From the NCBI GenBank assembly GCA_017654935.2, contig CM065710.1:18075743-18139742 (forward strand): a DNA stretch of 64,000 nucleotides, in the 5' to 3' direction. The position numbers were made by a program, and so were the translations under genes. Shown in pieces: positions 34,979 to 45,660 of this stretch. This DNA comes from Phymorhynchus buccinoides. Its lineage: Eukaryota > Mollusca > Gastropoda > Neogastropoda > Raphitomidae. The notes below the pieces were generated by a model. That model was not told the origin of the DNA, ran no database searches, and saw only the letters and a program-made list of their open reading frames with translations. Position 1 is the first letter of the stretch. Every line of letters starts with the position of its first letter.

Positions 34979-34985
34979 TACCAAC

Positions 34986-35072
34986 CACATATATTCAGGC
35001 CGTCACAAAAGGCATGTTCATTCGAAGCACACAAATGTTCATTGCCTTCGCAGGACTGACCATAATCAATTC
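34986..35072 (-). CDS. EB/EGF-like module exon 2, left copy
   Basis: 29 codons, phase 1-1. The acceptor is TGTGTTTCCAG and the donor GTTGGT (weak). The peptide holds IDYGQSCEGNEHLC and ASNEHAFCDGLNIC (C-x6-C-x7-C-x5-C). In the right arm only the last 20 bases survive before the N gap (39,253-39,272). Confidence 0.85.
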
Positions 35073-35079
35073 CTGGAAA

Positions 35080-35314
35080 CACACACACACACACGCACGC
35101 ACACACACGCACGCACGCACGCACGCACACGCACACACGCACACGCACACACACACACACGCGCGCGCGCGCGCGCGCGCGCGCGCAGATAAATACATGC
35201 ACATATACACCTACAAATGTGCACATACATCCGCAAGTGCATACGATTACGCACACAATTACAGACAAACACACACACGCACGCACACATGCACACACAC
35301 ACGCGCGAGAAGAC

Positions 35315-35368
<54 letters not shown>
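35080..35368. repeat. Alternating purine-pyrimidine tract (CA, CGCA, CG) and (GA)n
   Basis: 35,080-35,187 is almost pure alternating purine-pyrimidine, including a 27-bp CG run near 35,160-35,186, immediately upstream of the exon 2 acceptor in transcription order. (GA)n follows at 35,318-35,368. Z-DNA-prone composition. Confidence 0.9.
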
Positions 35369-35369
<1 letters not shown>

Positions 35370-35370
<1 letters not shown>

Positions 35371-36650
35371 TTTTAACTCTACGGTAACGCATCTCTGCTT
35401 TGCGTTTGCAGTAAAGATTTGCGTTTACGTTTACATGTTGCTAATTGTAGTTTTAACTTCACCGGGCTTCACCCCGCCCCCTATCGAAATAGGGTGGAGG
35501 TGGTCATTGTATTTTGGCATTCAGTTCATAGTTCTTGGTGATAACTGGATCTCATATGGTGTAACTACTATTTATCTGGTTTATTTTGATATGCTATCGC
35601 TACCATGTCATTTTATTTTTAAAGTTGGTTAGGTTCTTTGCTCCACAGAAGAAGAAAAAATGCCTCAAAACATGGCCAGTTTCCCCTACAGAGCCACAGC
35701 CTTGACTTTTGACACATAGACTAATTAATTATACGTCGACGTCATTTAAGTTTCGTCATTTGCATTTTGTGGAATACCCAGTCTCTGATTCCAAACATGC
35801 CAACGTTTTCCCCAGTTTGGACTCTTGGTCAGTCAAGTCAGTCTCAGTTTTATTTTTTAGTTTGATTTGTTGCTCAGTTAAGTTTGATATTTGTCATTTT
35901 ATTAGTGGTAAGAATTATTAAGCCTAATCTTTTGGGACTAGATTCAGGTACACCTGAAGGTAGGCGTTGGCGTAGAGATTCGGTCTACTTGTTCAGATGT
36001 TCAATGAAAACCCAAACGAACACTGTCTGGTGACCAATTATTGATTTCTGAAAAGTTTAAAGTGCATAAAAAGTGTCGTTTTCATTACTTAAACGCCTTG
36101 ACATAAAGCTGGGTTTCACAAACAACTTCAGGGCCATATTTATCTATTGTTTTCATCTAGATCGATAGCTGGAAACCAAATCTCGTTCCAAACTCATAAT
36201 TTAGATAGGTGACCTATCAGCAAGTGTGCCAGCCAAATAGGGTGCCTCACAAAAGATGCAGTTTTCAGTAAAAATGATGAAGGTTTTCGAAACAAGATGC
36301 AATTTGAACGAAAGAACAAGAATTAAATTAGATTGTTAAATGGGTGTTTACATGTTGAGTTGCTTTAATCTAAATGCGTTGAGATACGGAATCGATCACG
36401 CATGAAGTACACCTCCACCGTCATGACGTACGTATCTTCCACCGTGTGTGCGCTTTTTTCACGCGAGAAATGACGATACGTCATATAACGGGTAACGTAT
36501 CTCATGCGCGACCAGGGAGTTAAAAAGCCTATTGAGAGAGAGTGACGAACACACACAGACACACGCATACACATACACACACACGCACGCGCGCGCACAT
36601 ACACAAACAGGTACACAATTAAACACTGAGAACAAAAAGAACGTCATTAA
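35370..36650. other. Intron between left exons 1 and 2
   Basis: No recognised gene or repeat apart from a CA/CG stretch at 36,548-36,605. No counterpart is visible on the right because of the N gap. Confidence 0.5.
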
Positions 36651-36659
36651 AAGACATAC

Positions 36660-36737
36660 TGCAATTGCTTATGGAGGTGTCGCAGAAAGTTCCACTCTTG
36701 CACTCGTCAGACTGGCAAGGTTGGCCAAGAATTTTTT
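36660..36737 (-). CDS. EB/EGF-like module exon 1 (most 5' exon visible in the left gene)
   Basis: 26 codons, phase 1-1. The acceptor is TTCCAATGACAG and the donor GTATGT. The peptide holds ILGQPCQSDEC and KSGTFCDTSISNC (C-x4-C-x5-C-x6-C). It has no partner in the right arm, where its position falls in the N gap. No start codon or signal peptide upstream; the gene's 5' end must lie in the satellite or gap. Confidence 0.8.
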
Positions 36738-36761
36738 CTGTCATTGGAAGAAATTACATAA

Positions 36762-36856
36762 TAATAACAACAATAATAATAATAATAATAATAATCATAA
36801 TAATAATAACAATAATAATAATAATAATTAAACAAAAATTAATAATAATAATATTT
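36762..36856. repeat. (AAT)n microsatellite
   Basis: Imperfect AAT/AAC triplets between exon 1 and the central satellite. Confidence 0.95.
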
Positions 36857-36859
36857 TTC

Positions 36860-38752
36860 CCAAACCACAGACACAAACATTTAATTTTTCCAACTCCAAA
36901 ACACATACAGTTGGCATAGTTTGAAACTACAGACACAAAACACTCCATATTCCCAAGTCACAAGCAATAACACAGGGTAAATTACAAAGAATAACAATGT
37001 GCATTTTTTAAATAACAAACATAAACACAGTGCACCTTCCCAAATCACAAACAATAAACACAGTGCACCTTCCCAAATCACAAACAATAAACACAGTGCA
37101 CACAAATCACAAATAAAACATAGTGCACCTTCCCAAATCACAAACAATAAACACAGTGCACCTTCCCAAATCACAAACAATAAACACAGTGCACCTTCCC
37201 AAATCACAAACAATAAACACAGTGCACCTTCCCAAATCACAAACAATAAACAACCTTCCCAAATCACAAACAATAAACACAGTGCACCTTCCCAAATCAC
37301 AAACAATAAACATAGTGCACCTTCCCAAATCACAAACAATAAACACAGTGCACCTTCCCAAATCACAAACAATAAACATAGTGCACCTTCCCAAATCACA
37401 AACAATAAACAAAGTGCACCTTCCCAAATCACAAACAATAAACACCCAAATCACAAAAACACAACCTTCCCACAAACAATAAACACAGTGCACCTTCCCA
37501 AATCACAAACAATAAACACAGTGCACCTTCCCAAATCACAAACAATAAACACAGTGCACCTTCCCAAATCACAAACAATAAAGACAGTGCACCTTCCCAA
37601 ATCACAAACAATAAACACAGTGCACCTTCCCAAATCACAAACAATAAACACAGTGCACCTTCCCAAATCACAAACAATAAACAAGTGCACCTTCCCAAAT
37701 CACAAACAATAAACATAGTGCACCTTCCCAAATCACAAACAATAAACACAGTGCACCTTCCCAAATCACAAACAATAAACACAGTGCACCTTCCCAAATC
37801 ACAAACAATAAACACAGTGCACCTTCCCAAATCACAAACAATAAACACAGTGCACCTTCCCAAATCACAAACAATAAACACAGTGCACCTTCCCAAATCA
37901 CAAACAATAAACACAGTGCACCTTCCCAAATCACAAACAATAAACACAGTGCACCTTCCCAAATCACAAACAATAAACACAGTGCACCTTCCCAAATCAC
38001 AAACAATAAACACAGTGCACCTTCCCAAATCACAAACAATAAACACAGTGCACACCTTCCCAAATCACAAACAATAAACACAGTGCACCTTCCCAAATCA
38101 CAAACAATAAACACAGTGCACCTTCCCAAATCACAAACAATAAACACAGTGCACTTTCCCAAATCACAAACAATAAAATCACAGTGCACCTTCCCAAATC
38201 ACAAACAATAAACACAGTGCACCTTCCCAAATCACAAACAATAAACACAGTGCACCTTCCCAAATCACAAACAATAAACACAGTGCACCTTCCCAAATCA
38301 CAAACAATAAACACAGTGCACCTTCCCAAATCACAAACAATAAACACAGTGCACTTTCCCAAATCACAAACAATAAACACAGTGCACCTTCCCAAATCAC
38401 AAACAATAAACACAGTGCACCTTCCCAAATCACAAACAATAAACACAGTGCACCTTCCCAAATCACAAACAATAAACATAGTGCACCTTCCCAAATCACA
38501 AACAATAAACACAGTGCACCTTCCCAAATCACAAACAATAAACATAGTGCACCTTCCCAAATCACAAACAATAAACATAGTGCACCTTCCCAAATCACAA
38601 ACAATAAACATAGTGCACCTTCCCAAATCACAAACAATAAAGACAGTGCACCTTCCCAAATCACAAACAATAAACATAGTGCACCTTCCCAAATCACAAA
38701 CAATAAAATCACAAATAAACATAGTGCACCTTCCCAAATCACAAACAATAAA
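36860..38752. repeat. Central 33-bp satellite
   Basis: More than 50 near-identical units, reading CACAGTGCACCTTCCCAAAT then CACAAACAATAAA. Degenerate start units lie at 36,860-37,011 and homogeneous units from 37,012. Occasional short or fused units (for example 37,100, 37,250, 37,445, 38,175). It runs directly into the N gap, so true length is unknown. The 33-bp period keeps several frames open on both strands, which is not evidence of coding. Confidence 0.95.
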
Positions 38753-39252
38753 NNNNNNNNNNNNNNNNNNNNNNNNNNNNNNNNNNNNNNNNNNNNNNNN
38801 NNNNNNNNNNNNNNNNNNNNNNNNNNNNNNNNNNNNNNNNNNNNNNNNNNNNNNNNNNNNNNNNNNNNNNNNNNNNNNNNNNNNNNNNNNNNNNNNNNNN
38901 NNNNNNNNNNNNNNNNNNNNNNNNNNNNNNNNNNNNNNNNNNNNNNNNNNNNNNNNNNNNNNNNNNNNNNNNNNNNNNNNNNNNNNNNNNNNNNNNNNNN
39001 NNNNNNNNNNNNNNNNNNNNNNNNNNNNNNNNNNNNNNNNNNNNNNNNNNNNNNNNNNNNNNNNNNNNNNNNNNNNNNNNNNNNNNNNNNNNNNNNNNNN
39101 NNNNNNNNNNNNNNNNNNNNNNNNNNNNNNNNNNNNNNNNNNNNNNNNNNNNNNNNNNNNNNNNNNNNNNNNNNNNNNNNNNNNNNNNNNNNNNNNNNNN
39201 NNNNNNNNNNNNNNNNNNNNNNNNNNNNNNNNNNNNNNNNNNNNNNNNNNNN
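38753..39252. other. Assembly gap (500 N)
   Basis: Exactly 500 undetermined bases, a typical fixed scaffold-gap length. It hides the axis of the inverted repeat, the right exon 1, most of right exon 2 and the 5' ends of both genes. Confidence 0.99.
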
Positions 39253-39272
39253 TGATCACCTGCATATATGTG
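39253..39272 (+). CDS. EB/EGF-like module exon 2, right copy (3' end only)
   Basis: Reads HLHIC then the G of a split codon, followed by the donor GTTGGT, aligned with GLNIC of left exon 2. The rest is in the gap. Confidence 0.7.
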
Positions 39273-39282
39273 GTTGGTATTT

Positions 39283-39323
39283 CTTCTTCTTCCTCCTCCT
39301 CCTCCTCCTCCTCCTCCTCCTCC

Positions 39324-39356
<33 letters not shown>

Positions 39357-39562
39357 ACAACATCATCTTCCTCCCCCCCCTCCTCCTCTTCTTCTTCCTC
39401 CTCCTCCTCATCTCATCATCATTATCATCATCATCATCAACATCCTCCTCCTCCTCCTCCTCCTCCTCCTCCTCCTCCTCCTCCTCCTCCTCTTCTTCTT
39501 CTTCTTCTTCTTCTTCTTCCTCCTCCTCCTCCTCCTCCTCATCATCATAATCATAATCTTCC
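39283..39562. repeat. (TCC/TTC/TCA)n tract, right
   Basis: Mirror of 34,513-34,978 but about 190 bp shorter. It lies directly after the exon 2 donor. Confidence 0.95.
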
Positions 39563-39696
39563 TTTATCTTCCTTTCTTTTGACTTATTGTTCAACATTTA
39601 ATCGTTTTTCTTTTTCTTTCCTTTTGTTCTTGTTCTTCTTCTCGTTCTTTCTTCCCCCCCCCCCCCCCCCCCCCCATCAATCCATCCACAACAATT

Positions 39697-40044
39697 CAAG
39701 GTCCATCAAATCAAACCTTCCTTGTGAAAGCACACTTCACCTGCCAGACCCAAAACCTTGTCTACGTCCTTACGTGCACTCTGTGTCCGATGATGTATGT
39801 GGGAGAAACCTACAGGTCGCTCCATGACCGATTCAAAGAACACAGGGACATCACACTCACAGGAAAAGATACGCCAGTTGCAATCCACTCCATCTCTGAC
39901 CACCACAACTTGTCGCACATCAGAGTGGCAGCCCTCTGGCGCAATGGGCGAAAGGAGGGCCAATACCGGACATTCATGGAAAGCCAACTTAGCCAGCGCC
40001 TTGGCACTCAAAGTCAGGAAATAAACATTGTTCCATCTCATTAG
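39697..40044 (+). pseudogene. Penelope-like GIY-YIG endonuclease fragment, right copy
   Basis: Reads KAHFTCQTQNLVYVLTCTLC, MYVGETYRSLHDRFKEHRDI and LWRNGRKEGQYRTFMESQL. GIY-YIG landmarks are intact here (VYVLTC, YVGET, R, H), while the rest of the element is missing. It is followed by C-rich sequence (40,060-40,200) and, at 40,327-40,372, CGAAACGTTGGAG then CAGGTACC. Confidence 0.82.
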
Positions 40045-40394
40045 CCCCCATCCCTATCCCCCCCCCCCCCCTCTTCACGCCCCTATGCTGTTTTCCGAAC
40101 CCTCACTCGCCGCCCCCTTTCCCTCTGCCTCCCCAACAGCCGTCTACACCCCCATTCTTCCACCCACCCCCTCCCCTTCCCCCTCTCCCCCTCCCCCACC
40201 TCACATGTTGCCCCCGTACCCTATTCACTTCCCACTATTTCTCTCCCACTGACCTTTGGACTGATTGTGAACTATGCTCACAAGAAGAAAATCTACAACC
40301 TGTCAACTTTGTTTGCTGTCTTCACTTCATGACACGAAACGTTGGAGTTTTCCTTTAACAGGTACCTTGTTTTCTTCACCCACCATTTTTACGT

Positions 40395-40395
<1 letters not shown>

Positions 40396-40463
<68 letters not shown>

Positions 40464-40483
40464 ACCTCCTATCTATCTATCTA

Positions 40484-40552
<69 letters not shown>
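40396..40552. repeat. (ATCT)n microsatellite, right
   Basis: Tetranucleotide run that ends where a CR1-like LINE begins; the run resumes at 41,452-41,532, indicating insertion into the array. Confidence 0.95.
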
Positions 40553-40554
<2 letters not shown>

Positions 40555-41449
40555 GTATTACAAAAAGACTTAGATTCATTGGTTAGGTGGTCAGAAACAT
40601 GGTGTCTGTTTTTTAATGCTTCAAAATGTAAAATCATGCATTTGGGAAAAAGTAATCCATGCAAAGACTACAAAATGTATAACAATGGTGTAGAAAACGT
40701 CATTATGAAATGCTCTGAGGAAAAGGACTTGGGAGTAATATTTGATGATAAACTGAAATTTGATGAACACATTCACAGTGCTGTATGTAAAGCTAATCAG
40801 AAAATTGGTATAATTAAACGAACGTTTTCTTTCTTGGACAAGGACACTTTTTTATGCTTGTACAAAGGTTTAGTAAGACCTCATTTAGAATATGGAAATT
40901 GCATTTGGTATCCAGGTTTAAAGAGACAGTCAGCTTTGATAGAAAAAGTACAGAGACGAGCAACTAAGTTAGTACAAGGTCTTCAAAATGTTTCTTATTC
41001 AGACAGGTTGAAAGAACTAAATTTACCTACATTAAAGGCAAGGAGAATTAGGGGTGACCTAATTCAAACTTATAAAATATTTAATAGTGTAGATGACCTA
41101 AATGTACATGACTTATTCACAATATCAGATTTTGACAAAACAAGGAACAGTACCGACAAAATATTTATTCAACATTGCAGGACTAATAATAGAAATTTTT
41201 ATTTTACTAACAGAGTTGCACCTGTGTGGAATAAATTACCACCTAACATGAAAAGAGCACAGAATACTAACATTTTTAAAAACCTTCTCGACGAATGGAA
41301 TGACTATAAGGCAGTTATGTATGATTACGATGAATAATATTAACAAAACTGAGTGTGCGACAGACCGAGACAAATAACTAAATAAAATGAAAGATTGGAC
41401 AGGAAAGCCTTACGGCTATGCTTTGAGTCCCAAAATCCTAATCCTAATC

Positions 41450-41450
<1 letters not shown>
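40555..41450 (+). mobile_element. CR1-like LINE fragment, right arm only, inside (ATCT)n
   Basis: 5'-truncated element bounded on both sides by (ATCT)n. The ORF to 41,337 reads [77 protein letters not shown] and [19 protein letters not shown] with no stop, the conserved tail of CR1/Jockey-type ORF2. The 3' end is a short (AATCCT)n run at about 41,436-41,453. The uninterrupted frame suggests a recent arrival. Confidence 0.85.
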
Positions 41451-41532
<82 letters not shown>

Positions 41533-41618
41533 GTATGAAATAAAAATCTCAGTGAATAGCCAGCTCCGTACCCCTACTCTGAAGGACTGAAAAGTTAGTG
41601 CATTTGAAATGCAGAATA

Positions 41619-41841
41619 GTTTGCTTTGATAAAGCTTTTCTGTGTCCAATGTCTTTATTTGTGAACCTCAGAAACAAAACCAGCATTGGGAGAAAAAGTA
41701 GATCAGCACAATTTGTTTTTTTTTTTAAATTGTTTTTTTGTTGAACACGGGGAACATTACTCAAAGTTAACGTTAACTGGTTTTGTTTCTGAGGTTCACA
41801 AATAAAGACATTGGACACAGAAAAGCTTTATCAAAGCAAAC
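41619..41841. mobile_element. Foldback element with perfect 65-bp arms
   Basis: 41,619-41,683 and 41,777-41,841 are exact reverse complements (GTTTGCTTTGATAAAGCTTT at one end), with a 93-bp loop. It is embedded between (ATCT)n runs (41,452-41,532 and 41,844-41,872). The left family member (21,353-21,752) is embedded in (TA)n. Non-coding; resembles microsatellite-associated non-autonomous elements. Confidence 0.8.
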
Positions 41842-41842
41842 A

Positions 41843-41872
<30 letters not shown>

Positions 41873-41873
<1 letters not shown>

Positions 41874-42264
41874 ATGATTAGAGTTGTGATTTTTGTGAGC
41901 TTTGCCGGTAGGGGTGGTGAATAATTGTGGTGGGGATAGTGCGCCGTGTGAGGGGAGAATCACGTGAACTGATTTTATTATTTTGTGCGTGCAACATTCA
42001 CAGTTTGCCACTAATGTGAATCTTTTAAATATTTTTATTTCTTCTCTGAATTTTAATCATTGTTGTAATTCCTAGTAGGCCTACATATGTGACTTTGTAC
42101 TGGCATTTGGAGACCAGCATGGACAAAGAGCACATAGCTATGTGACTTTGTACTGGCATTTGGAGACCAGCATGGACAAAGAGCACATAGCTCGAAATAT
42201 CTGCTTTTATTAAATGTTCCTTTTACAGTTATCTCTACTTGTGTTTTCTTTTTTAATGTTCTGA

Positions 42265-42307
<43 letters not shown>

Positions 42308-42500
42308 ATATTTATCTATCTATCTATCTATCTATCTATCGATCTAGCAGAAAAAATAAAGAAAACACAACAAATGGAAATAACTGTTAAAACATGCATA
42401 GATATTGCAAATATTTCGAGACCATGTCTCTTCCTTGGTGCAAAGCCTGCAAATGCCGACAATAGAAGTCACACTCCAAGAAAAAACCCCACAGTATTCC
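41873..42500. repeat. 51-bp duplication and (ATCT)n in unassigned sequence
   Basis: GTGACTTTGTACTGGCATTT plus the following 31 bases is tandemly duplicated at about 42,089-42,191. (ATCT)n lies at 42,268-42,340. No mirror in the left arm and no gene recognised. Confidence 0.7.
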
Positions 42501-42930
42501 ATCTGTCTGTCCGTCCCTACATCCACCCCGTTAAACCCTGCACTTGTGTTACTTGTTCAAGCACTGAAGCTGGACTCGCCTTGTAACGAAGCTTCCACCT
42601 GTCTGCCCATCCCTACATCCACTCAGTTAAACCCTGCACTTGTGTTACTTGTTCAAGCACTGGACTCGCCTTGTAGCGAAACTTCCACCTGTCTGTCCGT
42701 CCCTACATCCACCCCGTTAAACCCTGCACTTGTTTTACTCGTTCAAGCGCTGAAGCTGGACTCGCCTTGTAACGAAGCTTCCACCTGTCTGCCCATCCCT
42801 ACATCCACTCAGTTAAACCCTGCACTTGTGTTACTTGTTCAAGCACTGGACTCGCCTTGTAGCGAAACTTCCACCTGTCTGTCCGTCCCTACATCCACCC
42901 CGTTAAACCCTGCACTTGTTTTACTCGTTC
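42500..42930 (+). repeat. Acceptor-seeded minisatellite of exon 3, right arm
   Basis: About four units (two length variants, with and without a GCTGAAG segment). Each contains the acceptor TGTTCAAG or CGTTCAAG plus exon-start sequence GCTGGACTCGCCTTGTAACG and the exon-like CTTCCACCTGTCTG, then CACCCCGTTAAACCCTGCAC. The two variants alternate, so a higher-order unit of about 190 bp has been duplicated. Confidence 0.87.
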
Positions 42931-42933
42931 AAG

Positions 42934-43050
42934 CGCTGAAGCTGGACTCGCCTTGTAACGAAGATTCCACCTGTCTGTCCGGGGCCTCTTGCACTACTGC
43001 AGGGCTATGCCGCTGCCAGCAGTATTCTGTCCAGCAGAATGGTCGATGTG
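42934..43050 (+). CDS. EB-like 6-Cys module exon 3, right copy
   Basis: 39 codons, phase 1-1. The acceptor is TACTCGTTCAAG and the donor GTAAGT. Reads LDSPCNEDSTCLSGASC, TTAGLCRCQQYSVQQNGRC. Same cysteine spacing as the left copy; substitutions are confined to the stretch before the last Cys. It is the only full-length exon following the acceptor array. Confidence 0.88.
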
Positions 43051-43069
43051 GTAAGTGAATAAATATCTC

Positions 43070-43290
43070 CCCCGTGGGGATACCGGGGGGGTTGTCTTTC
43101 GTACAAATAGTTCCACCACCTTCTGGAAGTTCTGTGCTTGTAACTTCCTCTAATCTGTCGCTCTCTTTGACTCTGCCTTTTCCCTTTGCTTTCTGTCATC
43201 TACTATCTTCCTGACTTATTGGCCCATTCTCCTGCCTTTTGAAAAAAAATCTTCCAAATAATTTTCCTCGTTGAGCTCCTCCAAGATCGT
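43070..43290 (-). repeat. Dispersed repeat DR-B, copy 4
   Basis: Mirror of 28,080-28,305, ending GTTGAGCTCCTCC. The site just beyond it (43,308-43,322) is the empty site of the left-arm LINE. Confidence 0.7.
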
Positions 43291-43369
43291 TTTAGTTCCA
43301 CCTGCTCTAAAATGAGCAAACGGTGCCTAAATCTAAGAGTTTTGCGACTTGATTAACTTTAAAAAACAT

Positions 43370-44045
43370 TTCTATTCCCACAGTCCTATCTAAACCTCGT
43401 AAAAATGTGGTACAGAACATCGGTCCACCTGGTCTGAAATCAGCACAAGTTACGCCATTGCCAGAGTTTTGCGACTGGAATAACTTTGGAGCTATTTCTG
43501 TTCTCATAGCTCTATCTAAACATCTTGAAAAAGAGCAAGAAGACCGTATTCATAAACATCTAATGCAGTATCTCGAGGACAACAATCTTTTTCATCCCTT
43601 ATTACAATCTGGCTTTCGACATCATCATTAATGTCCCAAACTGTCAAAGTTCGCCTCTGTTATACTAGGTTTTCAGCAATCAACCAAGACACAATGAGAG
43701 GTATTTCTTGACTTTAAGAAGGCGTTTGATAATGAAATACTACACACACAAGAAAAACTAACAATATACATACGAGACGAAAACAATTTCTTTTCTTCTT
43801 GTATTGTATCTTACTTTAACAGAATGCAGCTTTGGTTTTGGTGTAGTTTTCGGGTAGTGATATAAAACAGACTGGTGTACACCAAGGATATGGTTTTAGA
43901 CCTATCTTATTCTGCTTACTCATTCATGATCTATCAGTATTAGGTAAATGTGTATCGTGTGATCTCTTTGCTGACGACTGCTATCTCCACTCTACTACAG
44001 CTAGTTTATTACAAATAGTTTCTACAGAGAGGATAAAGATTTTGG
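43370..44045 (+). pseudogene. LINE RT relic, right copy
   Basis: Reads ISVLIALSKHLEKEQEDRI, HLMQYLEDNNLFHPLLQSGF, then out of frame LDFKKAFD, GVHQGYGFRPILFCLL and LFADDCYLHSTTASLL: the fingers-to-palm part of a non-LTR RT with the catalytic ADD box. The beginning contains a roughly 110-bp internal duplication. Stops and frameshifts show long decay. Present in both arms, so ancestral. Confidence 0.78.
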
Positions 44046-44390
44046 AGAGAGAAAGAGTGATACATTGAGTTGCCCCACTTAACTTAACTAATTTATTCCC
44101 GTTTCTTCACTTCGTTTATGAATTATTAGTTCTTAGAATACTTTTTCATGACCTTGATATTCATGTTTATTTATATTGTTCACTTTTTCTCGAAAGTCAG
44201 TTGTATTGATCATTATTTAGTTTATCTTACAAAGTGTGACTGACTTCCATCGATTGTAAAATGTGATGCAGCCTGTTGCTAGTACTGTCTGTATGTGTTG
44301 AGTACGTTTATAAGCCTCGCCTTGTTGTACTCTTGTCTATATATATATATTGTTGCTGCAAAAGTATGTTGATAAAACATGTGTTTAAAC

Positions 44391-44392
<2 letters not shown>
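44046..44392. other. Shared arm sequence, no gene seen
   Basis: Mirrors 25,225-25,500 and, at its end, 21,245-21,290. A 3.9-kb segment including Penelope element 2 intervenes in the left arm but is absent here. Confidence 0.6.
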
Positions 44393-44733
<341 letters not shown>

Positions 44734-44881
44734 TGAAAGACTGCAATCATCCAAATACAAAAACTAAAAAACCAAAAACTAAACAACAAAAAAAACAACA
44801 AAACAAAACAAAAAAAACAAACAAAAAATACTCACGAAGTACGATATCTCGAAGACTCAAGGATCTCATTGTTGATGCAAG

Positions 44882-45010
44882 TACCGGTTCAAAGTCGCAT
44901 CGGGGGTCAATGCGGGAACAATGCCAATTGTGACGTGGGCACGTGTCAAAACAACCTATGTGCCTGCGACCAAACTACCCAGGATGTGCATGTTGAGGAC
45001 TACTCCTGCA
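44882..45010 (+). CDS. EB-like 6-Cys module exon 4, right copy
   Basis: 43 codons, phase 1-1. The acceptor is TTGATGCAAG and the donor GTAAGTCTG. Contains IGGQCGNNANCDVGTC, QNNLCACDQTTQD and EDYSC; protein identical to the left copy. The donor is the first of the repeated donors in the following array. Confidence 0.88.
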
Positions 45011-45660
45011 GTAAGTCTGTCTGCCAGTCTGTCCTTATGTAGTTTGTCTGTCTGTCTGTCTGCCTTTCTGTCTGTGCGATTCCGTCTGTCTGCGTGTCTT
45101 TCATTTAGTAAGTCTGCCTGTCAGTCTGTCCTTGTATGTCTGTCTGTCTGCCTTTCTGTCTGTGCGATTCCGTCTGTCTGCGTGTCTTTCATTTAGTAAG
45201 TCTGTCTGTCAGTCTGTCCTTAGGCAGTATGTCTGTCTGTCTGTCTGCCTTTTCTGTCTGTGCGATTCCGTCTGTCTGCGTGTCTTTCATTTAGTAAGTC
45301 TGTCTGTCAGTCTGTCCTTAGGTAGTATGTCTGTCTGTCTGTCTGCCTTTCTGTCTGTGCGATTCCGTCTGTCTGCGTATCTTTCATTTAGTAAGTCTGT
45401 CTGTCAGTCTGTCATTAGGTAGTATGTCTGTCTGTCTGTCTGCCTTTCTGTCTGTGCGATTCCGTCTGTCTGCGTGTCTTTCATTTAGTAAGTCTGCCTG
45501 TCAGTCTGTCCTTTTATGGCTGGCTGTCTGTCTGCCTTTCTGTCTGTGCGATTCCGTCTGTCTGCGTGTCTTTCATTTAGTAAGTCTGCCTGTCAGTCTG
45601 TCCTTATATGTCTGTCTGTCTTTCAGTCAGTACGTGTCTGTCTGTCCGTCTGCGTGTCTT
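45011..45660 (+). repeat. Donor-seeded minisatellite of exon 4, right arm
   Basis: Seven to eight units of roughly 85-100 bp. Each contains TTTAGTAAGTCTGTCTGTCAG, that is A|GTAAGT plus (CTGT) text, and GTGCGATTCCGTCTGTCTGC. All copies keep the donor-like sequence. It begins exactly at the exon 4 junction. Confidence 0.85.

Noticed and set aside
34466..35370. Acidic, Ser-rich and Arg/Lys-rich open frames of 120-285 residues
   Set aside because: Products of trinucleotide and dinucleotide repeats in several frames and both strands.
36881..39265. Long open frames on both strands with 11-residue repeats (SQTINTVHLPK and CDLGRCTVFIV)
   Set aside because: They follow from the 33-bp satellite, whose period is a multiple of 3; frames run on both strands and into N bases, and no start context or splice signals exist.
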